Assembly (NCBI GenBank): GCA_030629865.1
Contig: DAOVOC010000012.1
Location: forward strand, 1-14,048
DNA length: 14,048 bases
From: a bacterium
GTDB lineage: Bacteria; Babelota; Babeliae; Babelales; GCA-2401785
Direction: 5' to 3'
Position numbers and translations under genes: made by a program. Position 1 is the stretch's first letter; every line of letters begins with the position of its first letter. Of this stretch, positions 1 to 7,670 are shown in pieces. The notes under the pieces are model-generated. The model saw only the letters and a list, made by a program, of their open reading frames with translations. It had not been told where the DNA came from and did no database searches.

Positions 1-2477
1 GGATCAAATATAAAAGAAAGTTGCGCTTCATCGGCAAGAGTTAATTCTGCACCAAAAACAACTGTGCCAGCAACTTTAATAACATTATTTTTGCCACGCA
101 CTGCAACCGAATCTATAGATTTAAAAGTTACAGCAGAACTACCCTGCTCAAGGCTAGATCCATTAACAAGCGCTACATCCAAAATGCTAGTCGAATGAAC
201 TCCAAACTGCTGTCCCGTAGCACCATTTTGTAAATTAATTGAACCGAATGCAGAACTCAGCTTTGCATTATTTGCATAAACAACGGTTACTGCAGGAACA
301 TTATACTCCCCTCGGGCCTCCACACTTTCTATGCTGATGGCGTTATCCCGATCGCTATCCAAAACAACATCTTTACCAATCTGGACAGCCGCTGAAACTT
401 GTTTGATGGGATTTGTTTTAATCATCATGTACCCACCATCAAGAAAAGCACCCTTATCTAACACAAAAGAGTTAGCACCATCATTATAAATTTGAACGTT
501 GTCATCAAAAATTACGCGAGAGGTTCCATTGGTAGAAGAGACGCTTAAAAAGTGATCTATAAAATCAAGCGTCTGCTCTTCTAGACGACCACCACCAGAA
601 ACAGGAAAGGAAAAATGGACTTCGTTTTCAAGAACAAAATCGTCAAAACGCATTCTACCTTTGAAATAAGAATTATTGTTTTCACAATAAACTATATTTT
701 CAAGCCCAGAGATCATGAAGTTAAGAAACGTTTGTTCCTCAATAAAAATTGCAGAATTTCCCGCAAGCTTTACGGTTCCACCTCCAGTAAACGTAATATA
801 TTCAATTCCTCTTAGCTCCATATTTTCAAGTTCAAGAGTGTTACTTTGCAAATCTATTGAAGTAGGAAGTTGTGGAGTTTGAATAACAAGCGAAATTGTA
901 TATTCTCCACCCATTCCACGAAAAATAGCAGTGTTTGAAGTTCCTATCAGGCGAATTGTTCCATCTTCAAAAGTAATATCATCTGCAAATTCCAAGATAA
1001 CTTTTTCGCCAATTTCCAAAACTGCTCCGCGACCCATCAAAAAAGTATTCGCGGTAATATTACTTAAACGAATATTGCTTATTCTAAAAACTCGATGGTC
1101 ATCAATAACAACTTGCGCCGTAGGAGAAGGTGTAAAAATAAGCGACTCACCATCACCATCAAGCACTGCACCAGTTAAGGCAACATCTGTTCCAGAAACA
1201 TGAATAACATCATCTACAAAAAGATGAACACTTTGGTCAATTTCGTAATCACCAGAAAGATTTCCTGCCAATAAATTTTGGATATAAGGAGAAACTGCAC
1301 GAATAGCATAGTTATTGTATGCCACAAATCCATCGTGCAACAACTTGACGGTACCACTGTTAAGTAAATCAAAATTATTTGAATTCAGATTGCTCATCGC
1401 ATTTGCATCATAATCAGGATAAGGTGCATAGAATGCATTTGGAGCATGAAGTTGCCCCAACGGTGGAAAAGTATCAGTATGCAAAGTATCTAGCCAAAGA
1501 GATGCTCCATCAACCGTTAAATTACCTGTTGAACTGAAATACCAATTATGATCACCAAGAACAAATGTCGCAGGAGCATTAACATAAACTTGACCTTGAT
1601 CTGTTGTAATTGCAGCATCAAGTTTTAAAACAGCATTACTCAACAGAAGTTTTGAAGTCGCATCAGAAAAGACAAGCGAATTATCGTCCAGCCCCGTAAG
1701 AATCACATCGTTGAGAGCAAGCGTAACGCCACTGGCAATAGAAAGAATTCCACCACCACTAACATCAAGTAGATGTCCGTTACCAGAAATTGTTGCATCA
1801 TCAGCAAATGACCACTGCCCTTCAAGTTGAACAGATCCCGTCAAAGAAATATCCTGTGCCTGAACCCAACTTAAGTCAGCAGCAAGTGCATAAGTATAAG
1901 TAGATCCCAATTCAAGCTGATGCCCTTGGAGCTGCAAAGTACCATCGAATGGGAAAAATACATTGTCGGCAAGTTTTAAATCTCCGCCAAGCAAAACATG
2001 GCCATCATTTAGATGAATATTGTTGTTTAAAGTATTTTGTACATTAATATTCAAACGCGCAGAGGAATCTTGCAAAACAATCGGAACAGAAAAGCTCGGC
2101 TGCCCCTCAAGATAATTGCTGCCTCCTTTTACAATTACATCGCGAGCAACAACATGGCCTTCAATTTTTAAAAGCCCACCATCTTCAAGAATAATTCCAT
2201 CTTCCGTTGCCAAATCGAGCTTGCCAGAAATAAGCGCTTCTTCATCACCATCAACAAGTCTGCCAGAAGAAAACGTAATTGGCTCACCAGACAGCTGACT
2301 TCCAGAACGCAACTCTAACGTTCCACCGGTTACATTAAAATTGTTTCGCTTTGCAAAAAACGTTGCCCCATCAGCAATAACAAGTGCCGACTCTTTATCT
2401 CGAAACGTAACGCGACCGATTAATTGAGAGGATATCATGCTTAAACAGACAAAAAATAAAAAACGTGAACAGCGCAC
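1..2477 (-). CDS. Large secreted beta-strand-rich (beta-helix-like) surface protein, 3' end missing
   Basis: An uninterrupted minus-strand frame runs from a GTG at 2477 to the left edge: 825 codons with no stop, so the C-terminus lies outside the window. I chose the GTG because AGGGGG lies 6 nt upstream (2484-2489), an in-frame TAA sits just before it (2481-2483), and it gives a good signal peptide (MRCSRFLFFVCLSM..., about residues 1-22). An ATG at 2438 would cut that signal in half. The mature part is rich in Gly, Asn, Asp, Thr, Val, Ile and Leu. It consists of short alternating hydrophobic strands and turns such as DGTIRLIG, GGGILSIASG and FTGGGTVKLAG, the style of right-handed beta-helix or autotransporter-passenger proteins. 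Cysteine is very rare. No membrane segment follows the signal, and no catalytic motif is seen. I infer an exported or cell-surface protein, perhaps an adhesin. Whether it ends in a beta-barrel cannot be seen. It follows ldh by 31 nt and may be cotranscribed with it. Family and function are unidentified. Confidence 0.8.
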   Translation of the reverse strand, partial: MRCSRFLFFVCLSMISSQLIGRVTFRDKESALVIADGATFFAKRNNFNVTGGTLELRSGSQLSGEPITFSSGRLVDGDEEALISGKLDLATEDGIILEDGGLLKIEGHVVARDVIVKGGSNYLEGQPSFSVPIVLQDSSARLNINVQNTLNNNIHLNDGHVLLGGDLKLADNVFFPFDGTLQLQGHQLELGSTYTYALAADLSWVQAQDISLTGSVQLEGQWSFADDATISGNGHLLDVSGGGILSIASGVTLALNDVILTGLDDNSLVFSDATSKLLLSNAVLKLDAAITTDQGQVYVNAPATFVLGDHNWYFSSTGNLTVDGASLWLDTLHTDTFPPLGQLHAPNAFYAPYPDYDANAMSNLNSNNFDLLNSGTVKLLHDGFVAYNNYAIRAVSPYIQNLLAGNLSGDYEIDQSVHLFVDDVIHVSGTDVALTGAVLDGDGESLIFTPSPTAQVVIDDHRVFRISNIRLSNITANTFLMGRGAVLEIGEKVILEFADDITFEDGTIRLIGTSNTAIFRGMGGEYTISLVIQTPQLPTSIDLQSNTLELENMELRGIEYITFTGGGTVKLAGNSAIFIEEQTFLNFMISGLENIVYCENNNSYFKGRMRFDDFVLENEVHFSFPVSGGGRLEEQTLDFIDHFLSVSSTNGTSRVIFDDNVQIYNDGANSFVLDKGAFLDGGYMMIKTNPIKQVSAAVQIGKDVVLDSDRDNAISIESVEARGEYNVPAVTVVYANNAKLSSAFGSINLQNGATGQQFGVHSTSILDVALVNGSSLEQGSSAVTFKSIDSVAVRGKNNVIKVAGTVVFGAELTLADEAQLSFIFD

Positions 2478-2483
2478 TACTTA

Positions 2484-2489
2484 CCCCCT
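2484..2489 (-). promoter_or_regulatory. Shine-Dalgarno site deciding the GTG start of the surface protein
   Basis: AGGGGG on the minus strand ends 6 nt before the GTG at 2477. It supports a GTG start that includes the whole signal peptide, instead of the in-frame ATG at 2438. Confidence 0.6.
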
Positions 2490-2508
2490 ATCGCTCCTAA
2501 AAGGAAAT

Positions 2509-3471
2509 TTATTTATCAAGCACGGCCTGTGCTGCGGCAATTCCCTGTTTTACAGCATTTGCTGAAGTTTTAAACAGTTCAGCTTCTTTGACATCCAATG
2601 CCACTTGCAATGTTGCAGTAACCCCACTAGCACGAACAACTGCAGGAACACTTAAGGCAACACCATTAATGCCCAAATAGTCGTCCAAAATAGTAGAAAC
2701 TGAATAAATTCGTGGCTGATTCAAAAGCATTGCCCTGACAAGTTTTGCAATAACAAGGCCTATTGCATAAAATGTTGCACCCTTTTTTTTAATCACTTGA
2801 TAAGCAGCAGTTCTGACTTCTTCCTTCAACTGTTCTTTAAATTCGGCAGAAAGCTTTGCGTAAGAATCAAGAGAAACTCCAGCAATACTTGCACGGCTCC
2901 ACCAAGGAAATGACGAATCCCCATGTTCCCCAAGAACATGTGCACATATATCTTTTGGACTTACATGAATTTCTTTGGCAATCAAATAACGAAGACGTGC
3001 AGTATCCAGGACTGTTCCAGTCCCGATAACTCTTTCTTTAGGGAAACCAGAAAGCTTCCAAGCAACATATGTCATAACATCAAGCGGATTTGTAACAACT
3101 AACAAGACACAAGACTTATTATGCTTTGCAATTTCAGGAATAATTTGAGAAAAAATTTGTGTATTCGTCTGCACAAGACCCTCTCGCGACTCTCCCGGTT
3201 TTTGCGCAACTCCAGCTGTAACTACAACAACTTGTGCATCGCGAACCAACTCATAAGAATCACCAAAAACAATTTTAGAAACACTAGAAAACTGCACACC
3301 ATGGCGCAAATCAAGAGCCTCGCCTTCCGCCCGATCTTTATTTTTATCTATTAGAGCAATTTCACAAACAACGCCATCCATCATCATGGCATAAGCCGCA
3401 GCACTTCCAACATTACCAGCACCAACAATGGCTACCTTTGCACTTACTCCAATATTTTCACAGCATCCCAC
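2509..3471 (-). CDS. ldh: L-lactate dehydrogenase
   Basis: NAD-dependent L-lactate dehydrogenase, a cytosolic enzyme that interconverts pyruvate and lactate and regenerates NAD+ in fermentation. From the GTG at 3471 it is 320 aa, the usual family length. Visible motifs in that numbering are the GAGNVG nucleotide-binding loop (17-22), Asp42 at the end of the second strand (NAD preference), the active-site loop AGVAQKPGESR with Gln90, LDTARLR with Asp156 and Arg159, and GEHGDS with catalytic His183. Gln90, where malate dehydrogenases have Arg, argues for lactate over malate. The position usually occupied by the fructose-bisphosphate-binding His of allosteric LDHs appears to be Cys176 (in DICAHVLGEHG), so classical FBP activation may be lost; this is inference. 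The frame extends upstream to tandem ATGs at 3531, but those lack a Shine-Dalgarno sequence and would add 20 residues. The GTG has AAGGGG 6 nt upstream. The gene is transcribed toward the surface-protein gene. Confidence 0.93.
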   Translation of the reverse strand: MGCCENIGVSAKVAIVGAGNVGSAAAYAMMMDGVVCEIALIDKNKDRAEGEALDLRHGVQFSSVSKIVFGDSYELVRDAQVVVVTAGVAQKPGESREGLVQTNTQIFSQIIPEIAKHNKSCVLLVVTNPLDVMTYVAWKLSGFPKERVIGTGTVLDTARLRYLIAKEIHVSPKDICAHVLGEHGDSSFPWWSRASIAGVSLDSYAKLSAEFKEQLKEEVRTAAYQVIKKKGATFYAIGLVIAKLVRAMLLNQPRIYSVSTILDDYLGINGVALSVPAVVRASGVTATLQVALDVKEAELFKTSANAVKQGIAAAQAVLDK

Positions 3472-3477
3472 GCTCTG

Positions 3478-3483
3478 CCCCTT
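3478..3483 (-). promoter_or_regulatory. Shine-Dalgarno site supporting the GTG start of ldh
   Basis: AAGGGG ends 6 nt before the GTG at 3471. The alternative ATG pair at 3526-3531 has no comparable purine-rich site in front of it. Confidence 0.5.
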
Positions 3484-3654
3484 GTCTTTAAGTACAGTTA
3501 CAAAGTTGTAAGCACACAAAACTAGCATCATTGAAACTACTGAGTCAGGATTTCAGAAAAGATCTATCTATAAAGAAGAATAATTCAGGATATCCCCGTT
3601 CTTTTTGTTTAAAACCATGTAACTAATTAAATTTTCACAATATTTTTCATGGGA

Positions 3655-3660
3655 GAAGGG
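3655..3660 (+). promoter_or_regulatory. Retained Shine-Dalgarno site of the Hint relic
   Basis: GAAGGG lies 7 nt before the ATG at 3668. It fits the ribosome-binding sites of the intact genes and supports this ATG as the ancestral start. Confidence 0.45.
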
Positions 3661-3667
3661 AAACTCC

Positions 3668-4105
3668 ATGAATCGGCATTTTGGCACACAATTGATTGTG
3701 CTACCAATTTTCTTTTGTACATTTATAAATCCATTGTTTGCCGGATTTCCTGGTACAATGCGTGTTGTGATTCCAGGAGTTGGCAACAGAACCGATCTTA
3801 AGCGTATAGACAATCTAAAAGTCGGTGACTAAATTGTTAGCTGTCATGCCAATGATGACTATGTTGAAACTGCTATTCAGTGCACCGAAAAAATCGACTC
3901 TCCTGCATTTTTTAAAATTTTCATGCAAGGTTCGAGTCGATTTCCAATTGACAAAACACGTAGTGAAGACAGATTTTTCTACGCTTCGCCACAACAAAAG
4001 TTTTATGACCATAAAAAACGGCAGTGGATAGAAGCACAATATTTAAGCAGACAAGATTCGCTAACTCATTTGAGCTCTACAAAATATAATCGAATAAAAT
4101 TTTGA
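3668..4105 (+). pseudogene. Decayed secreted Hint (hedgehog/intein-type) domain protein with an in-frame stop
   Basis: This plus-strand frame starts at an ATG with GAAGGG 7 nt upstream (3655-3660). It opens with a signal-peptide-like stretch (MNRHFGTQLIVLPIFFCTFI, then NPLFA). The Hint pattern follows: FPGTMRVVIPG, then KRIDNLKVGD (about residues 45-54), then a TAA at 3830-3832. The same frame continues with IVSCHANDDYVETAIQ and later FFYASPQQKFYDHKKRQW and IEAQYLSRQDSLTHL, before a TGA ending at 4105. The order matches autoprocessing Hint domains: an N-terminal block ending LxVGD, a VxT strand, then an FY...W..A..L..D block. Besides the stop, the residue before FPGT is Gly26 (GGA) where the nucleophilic Cys is expected. 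No C-terminal toxin or cargo domain follows. I infer a relic of a secreted Hint protein, a family often linked to polymorphic toxins. It is the only plus-strand gene-like region here. If the stop is a sequencing error, the gene would be intact at 145 codons but still short. Confidence 0.65.
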
Positions 4106-4120
4106 AAATTGATCCAAAAA

Positions 4121-4216
4121 ATGAAATTTAAAAAAACAACGTGACTTTTAGTTATTTGTTTTGGTTGCATCTGTCACGACACTAATAATAACTGGCTTTC
4201 TGCACATTATTTTTTA
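4121..4216 (+). pseudogene. Possible second relic with a signal-peptide-like start, very weak
   Basis: In the same plus frame as the Hint relic, an ATG at 4121 reads MKFKKTT, then a TGA (4142-4144), then LLVICFGCICHDTNNN and further codons to about 4216. A basic start followed by LLVICFGC resembles a signal or lipoprotein peptide interrupted by one stop. There is no domain match and the stretch is very short. It could equally be chance reading in AT-rich DNA. Confidence 0.15.
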
Positions 4217-4220
4217 GAGG

Positions 4221-4254
4221 TTGTTTTTTTTAATTAATTTAATTAAAAAAGCAA
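4221..4254. repeat. AT-only palindrome downstream of the Nfu gene
   Basis: TTTTTTAATTA and TAATTAAAAAA form a near-perfect inverted repeat around ATT, with outer TTG/CAA also able to pair. It lies 18 nt past the stop of the minus-strand Nfu gene and past the end of the plus-strand Hint relic. It could act as a weak terminator in either direction, but it lacks a GC-rich stem, so this is uncertain. Confidence 0.35.
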
Positions 4255-4271
4255 TTTAACAATTCACTCAA

Positions 4272-4517
4272 TTACTCTACAGCTTCAACACGCTCAACCT
4301 GTGGAATTTCACGACGCAATTCAGCCTCAATCATATTTTTAATGCTACTTCGAGAAGATGGACATCCAATACAAGCACCAGCAAGCTGGACATAAACAAC
4401 GCCTTCTTCAAAACGCACAAACGACAAGTCTCCACCATGAGCTAAAAATCTAGGACGTATAAATTCTATTACATCCTTTATTTGATTACATAAGGCACTA
4501 TCCGAAGAAATATCCAT
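4272..4517 (-). CDS. NifU C-terminal-domain (Nfu-type) iron-sulfur cluster protein
   Basis: A small Fe-S cluster carrier of the NifU C-terminal domain family, which assembles or delivers [4Fe-4S] clusters to client proteins in the cytosol. The 81-residue product consists of this single domain. Visible are the HGGDLSFVRFEEG region (about 27-39), the strand VYVQLAGAC, and the cluster-binding CxxC at Cys49 and Cys52 in GACIGCPSS. A helix and the usual IPQVERVEAV ending follow. No NifU N-terminal scaffold or A-type domain is present, so it is a stand-alone Nfu. AAGGG at 4527-4531 is an acceptable ribosome-binding site 9 nt before the ATG. It lies just past the terminator after rplQ, so it is probably expressed by read-through or from a promoter I cannot identify. 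An exact gene symbol (nfu or nifU) is not settled. Confidence 0.9.
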   Translation of the reverse strand: MDISSDSALCNQIKDVIEFIRPRFLAHGGDLSFVRFEEGVVYVQLAGACIGCPSSRSSIKNMIEAELRREIPQVERVEAVE

Positions 4518-4533
4518 AACGAATTTCCCTTAT

Positions 4534-4561
4534 AAAAAGAAGCGGGGCTTAAAAGCCCCGC
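4534..4561 (-). terminator. Rho-independent terminator after rplQ
   Basis: GCGGGGCT (4542-4549) pairs with AGCCCCGC (4554-4561) around a 4-nt loop, extendable by one pair. On the minus strand it is followed by TTCTTTTT. It lies 16 nt past the rplQ stop and ends the ribosomal super-operon. Confidence 0.85.
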
Positions 4562-4577
4562 CCTTAATTCTTATTTT

Positions 4578-4937
4578 TTATACCCATTCGAGTCTGGCAA
4601 TCAATGCCGTATCACTAACTCTACGACCCATTGGATAAACCCTAGTATATCCGCCCGGTCTAGACTCATAACGAGGAGCAACCTCTTTAACCAATTTGGA
4701 TACTGCTGCAGGACTGAACGGTAGTTCTTTTTTTAAACGACGAATCGTATTAAAATCACCGCCACAACGTGCAATTGTCACCAATTTTTCAGTCATTTGT
4801 TGAACAGCCTTAACTCTAGCCTTTGTAGACTGCAATTTACCGTTCGTAATAAAACTCGCAATCTGAATTCGTAATACCGATCGTCTGTGGTCATCACGCA
4901 TGTTCAGTTTACGTTTTCCGTTTTGATGACTGCTCAT
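4578..4937 (-). CDS. rplQ: 50S ribosomal protein L17
   Basis: Large-subunit protein L17, which binds 23S rRNA near the exit-tunnel side of the ribosome. The 119 residues match the core family length. The N-terminal region has NGKRKLNMRDDHRRSVLRIQ (the family's usual form is kLgr...hR.all.n), followed by ITNGKLQSTKARVKAVQ. The C-terminus has RPGGYTRVYPMGRRVSDTALIARLE, the conserved L17 ending. The ATG lies 1 nt after the rpoA stop, so translation is very probably coupled to rpoA. It is the last gene before the terminator hairpin. Start choice is unambiguous. Confidence 0.97.
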   Translation of the reverse strand: MSSHQNGKRKLNMRDDHRRSVLRIQIASFITNGKLQSTKARVKAVQQMTEKLVTIARCGGDFNTIRRLKKELPFSPAAVSKLVKEVAPRYESRPGGYTRVYPMGRRVSDTALIARLEWV

Positions 4938-4938
4938 T

Positions 4939-6003
4939 TTAGGATCCGCCTTTCTTTTCAGCTTTTTCTTTTAATGCTTTTTTGAGATCCAATTCTTTAA
5001 CATTCATGCCGAACTTAAGTCCAAACCCAGACAAAACCTCTTTTACTTCTTTAAGAGATTTACGACCAAAGTTCTTAATTTTTAAGGTATCGTCATCCGA
5101 AAGATTAACAAGATCAATAACTTTCTTAATTCCAGCACCTTCAAGGCAGTTGTGAGCTCGAACCGAAAGTTCCAAATCATCGATAGATTTCAAAAAGAAG
5201 TCTACTGGAACTCCACCGGTAGGTCCACCGACTTCATCTCCACCTTCTGCACTTATAGATTCTGCATCACTAGGTTGAGAAATCTCATTGAATGGGATTT
5301 CCTCAAGATGCATAAAGTGCTCCAACTGTGTTCGAAGAACAGACGTTGAATAGTGAACAACCTCTGTTGGCGAAACAGTTCCGTTTGTATCTATTCGCAT
5401 GATGAGCTTATCGTAATCGATATTTTGTCCAACACGTGTTTTTTCGACATGAAATTCTATCCTTTTAACAGGAGAGAACATCGCATCAACAAAAATACGA
5501 TCATCAGGTTGCAAAGGAATTTCACTTGGCCATTGTGCAGGTAAATATCCACGCCCAACACCAACAAAGAAAGTAATATCTAACTCGCCATCGGTAGCCA
5601 AATGTGCCAATACATGATCTTTATTGAGAAGTTCAAGATGCTCATCAGCAACAATATCAGCAACGGTTACAGTTCGTTCTCCAGAAACTTTTAACCGCAT
5701 CTCACCTGGTGTTCCACTATCATCTTTGATAATGATGCCCTTAATATTGAGCACCAAACTCAAGATATCCTCAATCACACCTTTGATAGTTGAAAATTCG
5801 TTATTCACACCCTTGATAATCACAGAAGTAACAGCAGCTCCCTCGACGGCAGCAAGCATCACACGACGCAAGGCATTACCAAGCGTAATACCAAAACCTG
5901 GTTCAAGAGGCTGAGCTATTAGCTCTCCTTTTGTTTTCGGTGAACTGCTCTTGCCCCAGCTTAATACCGGGAGCGTCAAGGGCTGGTATGCTTTCTTACG
6001 CAT
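4939..6003 (-). CDS. rpoA: DNA-directed RNA polymerase subunit alpha
   Basis: The alpha subunit of RNA polymerase, which dimerises to nucleate core enzyme assembly and contacts UP elements and activators. It has 354 residues, slightly longer than the usual 315-330. The N-terminal domain (about 25-235) contains EPGFGITLGNALRRVML, the dimerisation and assembly segment, and the conserved IKGVIEDI. A linker of about 30 residues rich in Glu and Gly (SISAEGGDEVGGPTGG) leads to the C-terminal domain (about 270-335), with LELSVRAHNCL (Arg282 and Asn285 align with E. coli R265 and N268, which bind DNA) and NFGRKSLKEV. A Lys-rich tail of about 20 residues follows. The start has GGGAG 5 nt upstream. It sits between rpsD and rplQ as in the standard alpha operon. 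Confidence 0.98.
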   Translation of the reverse strand: MRKKAYQPLTLPVLSWGKSSSPKTKGELIAQPLEPGFGITLGNALRRVMLAAVEGAAVTSVIIKGVNNEFSTIKGVIEDILSLVLNIKGIIIKDDSGTPGEMRLKVSGERTVTVADIVADEHLELLNKDHVLAHLATDGELDITFFVGVGRGYLPAQWPSEIPLQPDDRIFVDAMFSPVKRIEFHVEKTRVGQNIDYDKLIMRIDTNGTVSPTEVVHYSTSVLRTQLEHFMHLEEIPFNEISQPSDAESISAEGGDEVGGPTGGVPVDFFLKSIDDLELSVRAHNCLEGAGIKKVIDLVNLSDDDTLKIKNFGRKSLKEVKEVLSGFGLKFGMNVKELDLKKALKEKAEKKGGS

Positions 6004-6115
6004 TTATTCTCCCAGCAAAAATACAACAATAATCAAACCACGTTTCCATGTACTCAGAATCTTTCAGTTTCTCTAAAATCATACTCACGCACACATACTC
6101 AGAAACCGCAAACAA

Positions 6116-6754
6116 CTACTTAGAATACAACTCAACAACCAAGTGTTCCTCGATAGAAGAGCTAATCTCAGAGCGCTCAGGAAAACGTACAACTTCACCC
6201 CGACGATCTTTCTTTTCTAAAATAAGCCATTCAGGAACCTTGATGCCAATATTCATTCTTTTATCAATAACATTTTTAACAAATTCACTTTTTGCCACAG
6301 TTCTGGCAGCAAGCGTCACAACATCACCAACTTTTACAAGAAAAGATGGAGAGGAGACAACCCCACCATTAACCAAAACATGACCATGCACAATCATCTG
6401 ACGAGATTGTGTTCGAGATGATGCCATCTTAAGCCGAAATACAACGTTATCTAAACGTCGTTCCAGCATAGTAAGCAAAATTTCACCTGTGCCACCCTTT
6501 TGCCGTGTCGCAAGTCCAAAAAAACGTCTAAATTGACTTTCGCCAACACCATACGTACGTCGAATTTTCTGTTTTTCACGGAGTTGTTTACCATACTCAG
6601 AAAGTTTTCTTGCGGTTGCTTTTTTACCGTGCTGCCCAGGAGTAATGCCTCGTTTATCAACAGCACACTTCGATGTTCTGCAACGCGCACCCTTTAAAAA
6701 AAGTTTCTCACCGGCCTGGCGGCACTGGCCACATCCCGTAGTCTTAACCGACAT
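6116..6754 (-). CDS. rpsD: 30S ribosomal protein S4, zinc-binding (C+) form
   Basis: Primary 16S rRNA-binding protein that nucleates 30S assembly. The 212 residues start with a Cys-rich segment carrying Cys8, Cys11, Cys25 and Cys30, which should bind zinc (C+ paralogue type). This leads into RGITPGQHGKKATARKLSEY and YGKQLREKQKIRRTYG. The S4 RNA-binding domain spans about 97-160, with MLERRLDNVVFRL, SRTQSRQMIVHGHVLVNG and a Val-rich strand. In E. coli S4 represses the alpha operon by binding its leader; no such leader structure is visible here. The 112-nt gap to rpoA is the longest gap inside the operon and holds no recognisable element. Confidence 0.97.
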   Translation of the reverse strand: MSVKTTGCGQCRQAGEKLFLKGARCRTSKCAVDKRGITPGQHGKKATARKLSEYGKQLREKQKIRRTYGVGESQFRRFFGLATRQKGGTGEILLTMLERRLDNVVFRLKMASSRTQSRQMIVHGHVLVNGGVVSSPSFLVKVGDVVTLAARTVAKSEFVKNVIDKRMNIGIKVPEWLILEKKDRRGEVVRFPERSEISSSIEEHLVVELYSK

Positions 6755-6822
6755 GCAATCTTCCTCTTAATCCACTCATACTCAACTTAAACAACCTAAA
6801 CACTTAAACAAAAAGCGAAGAA

Positions 6823-7209
6823 TTAAACCCTACGCTTTTTTGGAGGCCGACAACCATTATGAGGTAGTGGCGTAACATCTCTTAAAACAGTAATTGTGAT
6901 ACCAGCAGCCTGCAAAGCTCTCACAGCAGAGTCTCTACCAGAACCGGGTCCTTGCATATTTACTTCCGCAAGTTTAACGCCAGAAGCAACCAAGTCTTTA
7001 GCTAAGTTTGTTGCTATTTGCGTTGCTGCAAACGGTGTCCCCTTACGAGCACCTTTAAAGCCAAGCTGACCAGAACTGCCACGCATCAAGACGTCACCAT
7101 CCATAGTGGTAATCGAAACAATTGTATTATTAAATGTGGACTTAACATGGGCGACTACCGACTCAATCCCACGTACTTGCCGTTTTTTCGATTTTCTTTT
7201 ATAAGCCAT
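6823..7209 (-). CDS. rpsK: 30S ribosomal protein S11
   Basis: Small-subunit platform protein that contacts 16S rRNA near the E site. The 128-residue length is typical. A basic start (KRKSKKRQVRGIES) is followed by VAHVKSTFNNTIVSITTMDGD, then SSGQLGFKGARKGTPFAAT and NMQGPGSGRDSAVRALQAAG. The signature C-terminus is DVTPLPHNGCRPPKKRRV. AGGA lies 6 nt before the ATG. The gene is flanked by rpsM (28 nt upstream) and rpsD (68 nt downstream), as usual. Confidence 0.98.
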   Translation of the reverse strand: MAYKRKSKKRQVRGIESVVAHVKSTFNNTIVSITTMDGDVLMRGSSGQLGFKGARKGTPFAATQIATNLAKDLVASGVKLAEVNMQGPGSGRDSAVRALQAAGITITVLRDVTPLPHNGCRPPKKRRV

Positions 7210-7237
7210 CGCTTTTCCTACGCCTCATTCACCAAGG

Positions 7238-7630
7238 TTACTTTTTAGTCGCGACTTTCTTCTTAGCTACAGCACTTCCTGCACGCCTTGGACCTTTACG
7301 AGTTCTCGCATTAGTCTTGGTACGTTGCCCTCTAACAGGTAACGATTTTTTATGACGCGTTCCACGATACGATCCAATTTCTTGTAACCGTTTGATACTG
7401 TAAGTTACCTCTTTGCGAAGATCACCTTCAATCTGGTATCCACCAGCCAAAATCGCTTTTTGTATCGCAGCAACATCTGCATGAGAAAGCAACTTGACAC
7501 GCCTATCGGGATCAACACTAGATGCCCCAAGAATCTTGCGTGACGTATGAAGACCAATTCCAAAAATGTACGTCAAAGCTACTTCGATACGCTTTTCACT
7601 GGGAAGGAAAACACCTTCTATGCGAGCCAT
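7238..7630 (-). CDS. rpsM: 30S ribosomal protein S13
   Basis: Protein of the 30S head that touches the P-site tRNA and forms bridges to the 50S subunit. It is 130 residues, slightly longer than the common 115-125 because of a Lys/Ala-rich tail ([14 protein letters not shown]). Recognisable parts are the start [25 protein letters not shown], with its helix-hairpin-helix GIG, then [30 protein letters not shown], the canonical S13 C-terminal signature. AGAGGT precedes the ATG by 5 nt. The gene follows rpmJ after 40 nt. Confidence 0.98.
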   Translation of the reverse strand: MARIEGVFLPSEKRIEVALTYIFGIGLHTSRKILGASSVDPDRRVKLLSHADVAAIQKAILAGGYQIEGDLRKEVTYSIKRLQEIGSYRGTRHKKSLPVRGQRTKTNARTRKGPRRAGSAVAKKKVATKK

Positions 7631-7670
7631 TTGCTACCTCTATCTATAACTTTCAACCACAACAGAAATC

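Noticed and set aside
931..1203. Plus-strand open frames within 615-2298
   Set aside because: They are antisense to the continuous minus-strand surface-protein frame, and are rich in Ser/Pro/Ile as expected of shadows.
3605..3633. Possible promoter TTGTTT-17 nt-TAAATT before the Hint relic
   Set aside because: It matches the consensus poorly (3/6 and 4/6), as expected by chance in AT-rich sequence.
3568..3813. Minus-strand open frame of 81 codons upstream of ldh
   Set aside because: It is antisense to the signal and N-terminal Hint block; its low-complexity sequence matches no family.
3815..4039. Minus-strand open frame across the Hint relic
   Set aside because: It has no recognisable motif, and the opposite strand in the same place shows clear Hint-domain blocks, so it is a shadow.
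4140..4193. Short inverted repeats (CGTGAC/GTCACG and AGTTAT/ATAACT)
   Set aside because: The arms are only 6 bp with long loops in AT-rich DNA; there is no T-run and no link to a gene, so chance is likely.
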